This document shows, piece after piece, positions 6,031-6,893 of a DNA stretch of 6,893 nucleotides (position 1 is its first letter; the number at the start of each line of letters is the position of its first letter). The position numbers and the translations under genes were made by a program. Under the pieces are notes generated by a model. The model did not search any database. It saw only the letters and a program-made list of their open reading frames with translations, and was not told where the DNA came from. Source of the DNA: an uncultured Eubacterium sp. (lineage in GTDB: Bacteria; Bacillota; Clostridia; Lachnospirales; Lachnospiraceae); the NCBI GenBank assembly GCA_946412445.1, contig CAMKHH010000062.1, positions 1 to 6,893 on the forward strand. Reading direction: 5' to 3'.

Positions 6031-6675
6031 TTAACAGCAGCAGCAATTAAGCATAGCATTACAGGCCAGGCACTGACAGCACCAGCTTCCAAACCCGGAT
6101 CCCTCCCGGTCAAAGCCATAATCCTGTCCCATGGTACTATACCACTGTCCACCTCCCTGGAGCTGCTGCAGAAACTGACGGTACTGGGGATTATCCGGTT
6201 CCATATTTACAGCCTGCTTGGCATCCTGCAGTGCATTGATATTATTTCCAAGTCCATAATTTGCCACGGCATGCAGATAGTACCAATACGCCGTATGTCC
6301 GGATATATCATCCAGCACATTCATGGCTTCACGGTACATACGGTTATTGATAAAGTTATACGCCGCACGCATCTGTGCATCCGCTTCACTGCCCCCTCCG
6401 GAGTTCTGCCGGCTGTTCTGACCGTATCCGCCAAACCCTCCGTAGCCGTATCCTGTCCCCTGGGACTGGTAAGATGAGGTCTTGCCTTCTTTTTCATCCA
6501 TTATCTGTGTATATGCCTGCTGAACCTGTTTAAACATCTCTTCCGCCTGGGCTTTATTGGGATTATTTATATTAGCATCCGGATGATACTTCCGGCTCAA
6601 TGTCCGATATGCTTTTTTAATTTCGTCCATGCTTGCATCCCTGGAGACTCCAAGCACTTTATATGGGTCTGCCAT
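6031..6675 (-). CDS. J-domain protein with Gly-rich linker, TPR-like region and Cys-rich C-terminal tail
   Basis: This 214-residue protein starts with a clear J domain (about 1-65), including [13 protein letters not shown], the HPD tripeptide at 31-33 and [14 protein letters not shown] domains stimulate the ATPase of Hsp70 (DnaK). A Gly/Tyr/Ser-rich linker follows (about 68-96). Next is a helical region (about 100-172) with a TPR-like pattern: [21 protein letters not shown], then [33 protein letters not shown]. The classical DnaJ zinc-finger and C-terminal substrate domains are absent, so this is not DnaJ itself. The tail has eight cysteines among its last 16 residues (C199, 200, 202, 205, 211-214). 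No signal peptide or transmembrane segment is seen. GAGGAG lies 11 nt before the ATG, inside the end of the upstream gene; the gap between the two genes is 5 bp, so they are co-transcribed. Client and purpose are unknown. Confidence 0.88.
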   Translation of the reverse strand: MADPYKVLGVSRDASMDEIKKAYRTLSRKYHPDANINNPNKAQAEEMFKQVQQAYTQIMDEKEGKTSSYQSQGTGYGYGGFGGYGQNSRQNSGGGSEADAQMRAAYNFINNRMYREAMNVLDDISGHTAYWYYLHAVANYGLGNNINALQDAKQAVNMEPDNPQYRQFLQQLQGGGQWYSTMGQDYGFDREGSGFGSWCCQCLACNAMLNCCCC

Positions 6676-6680
6676 CTGTA

Positions 6681-6893
6681 TTATATCTCCTCGTGCGCAG
6701 CCTCTTCAGCCGCGCCTTTTTTCTTGACCTTTGCCATATCATACTTATTCCAGATTCCAATATACAATATATTTCGTAAAATGTCCACATTTTCTATGAT
6801 AGGGAGTCTTTCAAACGCTCTGGATGCAGCAGCGGCCATCATCGTCAGTACATCCTCTGCTGTTTTATGAAATTCCATAGTTTCTTCTATAAA
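6681..6893 (-). CDS. C-terminal end of a protein continuing past the right edge, probably DUF5685 family
   Basis: The frame is open from the right edge to the stop at 6681-6683, giving about 70 residues. An internal ATG at 6878 has only a weak AGAAGAAA before it, so the protein most likely starts outside the window. The visible part is helical, with [13 protein letters not shown], then a hydrophobic [16 protein letters not shown] stretch, then a charged Lys/Ala/Glu-rich tail. The AFERLP...ILRNILY pattern and the position directly before a J-domain gene resemble, from memory, DUF5685 proteins of Clostridia. Function is unknown. The family call is tentative; the presence of a coding region translationally close to the J-domain gene is better supported. 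Confidence 0.55.
   Translation of the reverse strand, partial: FIEETMEFHKTAEDVLTMMAAAASRAFERLPIIENVDILRNILYIGIWNKYDMAKVKKKGAAEEAAHEEI

Overview
All recognisable genes lie on the minus strand. The gene set suggests a strictly anaerobic, low-to-mid GC Firmicute of the Clostridia, most likely Lachnospiraceae-like. The evidence is an oxygen-sensitive double-cubane reductase with its activase, a J-domain protein with a Cys-rich tail next to what looks like a DUF5685 protein, a thermotogal/clostridial-type M18 aminopeptidase, strong GGAGG-type ribosome binding sites, and AT-rich intergenic DNA with classic U-tract terminators. The taxonomic call is inference. No tRNA, rRNA, CRISPR array, insertion sequence or phage gene was seen.

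The window reads right to left as three transcription units. Unit 1 (6893 to about 5873) holds the C-terminal end of a probable DUF5685-family protein, then a J-domain/TPR-like protein with an eight-cysteine tail. An AT-rich 3' region of about 110 nt follows and ends in a strong intrinsic terminator. That 3' region has two TATAAT boxes and a C-rich, anti-Shine-Dalgarno-like segment between two hairpins, so it could also encode a small RNA.

Unit 2 (promoter at about 5830-5859, terminator at 3790-3819) is a self-contained two-gene operon. It encodes a YjiM-type double-cubane-cluster reductase (2-hydroxyacyl-CoA dehydratase superfamily, single subunit) and its YjiL-type ATP-dependent [4Fe-4S] activase, joined by a TAATG overlap. 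The activase should use ATP hydrolysis to drive low-potential electrons onto the reductase. The physiological substrate of this family is unknown, which makes this the most interesting part of the window.

Unit 3 (promoter at about 3727-3754, running off the left edge) is a probable operon of an Lrp/AsnC-type regulator, alanine racemase (alr, GTG start), an M18 aminopeptidase (apeA) and the N-terminal part of the RNA-binding protein Tex, with gaps of 64, 33 and 29 nt. It links an amino-acid-sensing regulator to D-alanine supply for peptidoglycan and to peptide turnover. The regulator probably controls its own operon, but this is inferred only from position.

No stretch longer than 300 bases lacks a gene. 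The longest gap is 5770-6030, which holds the promoter and terminator described below.
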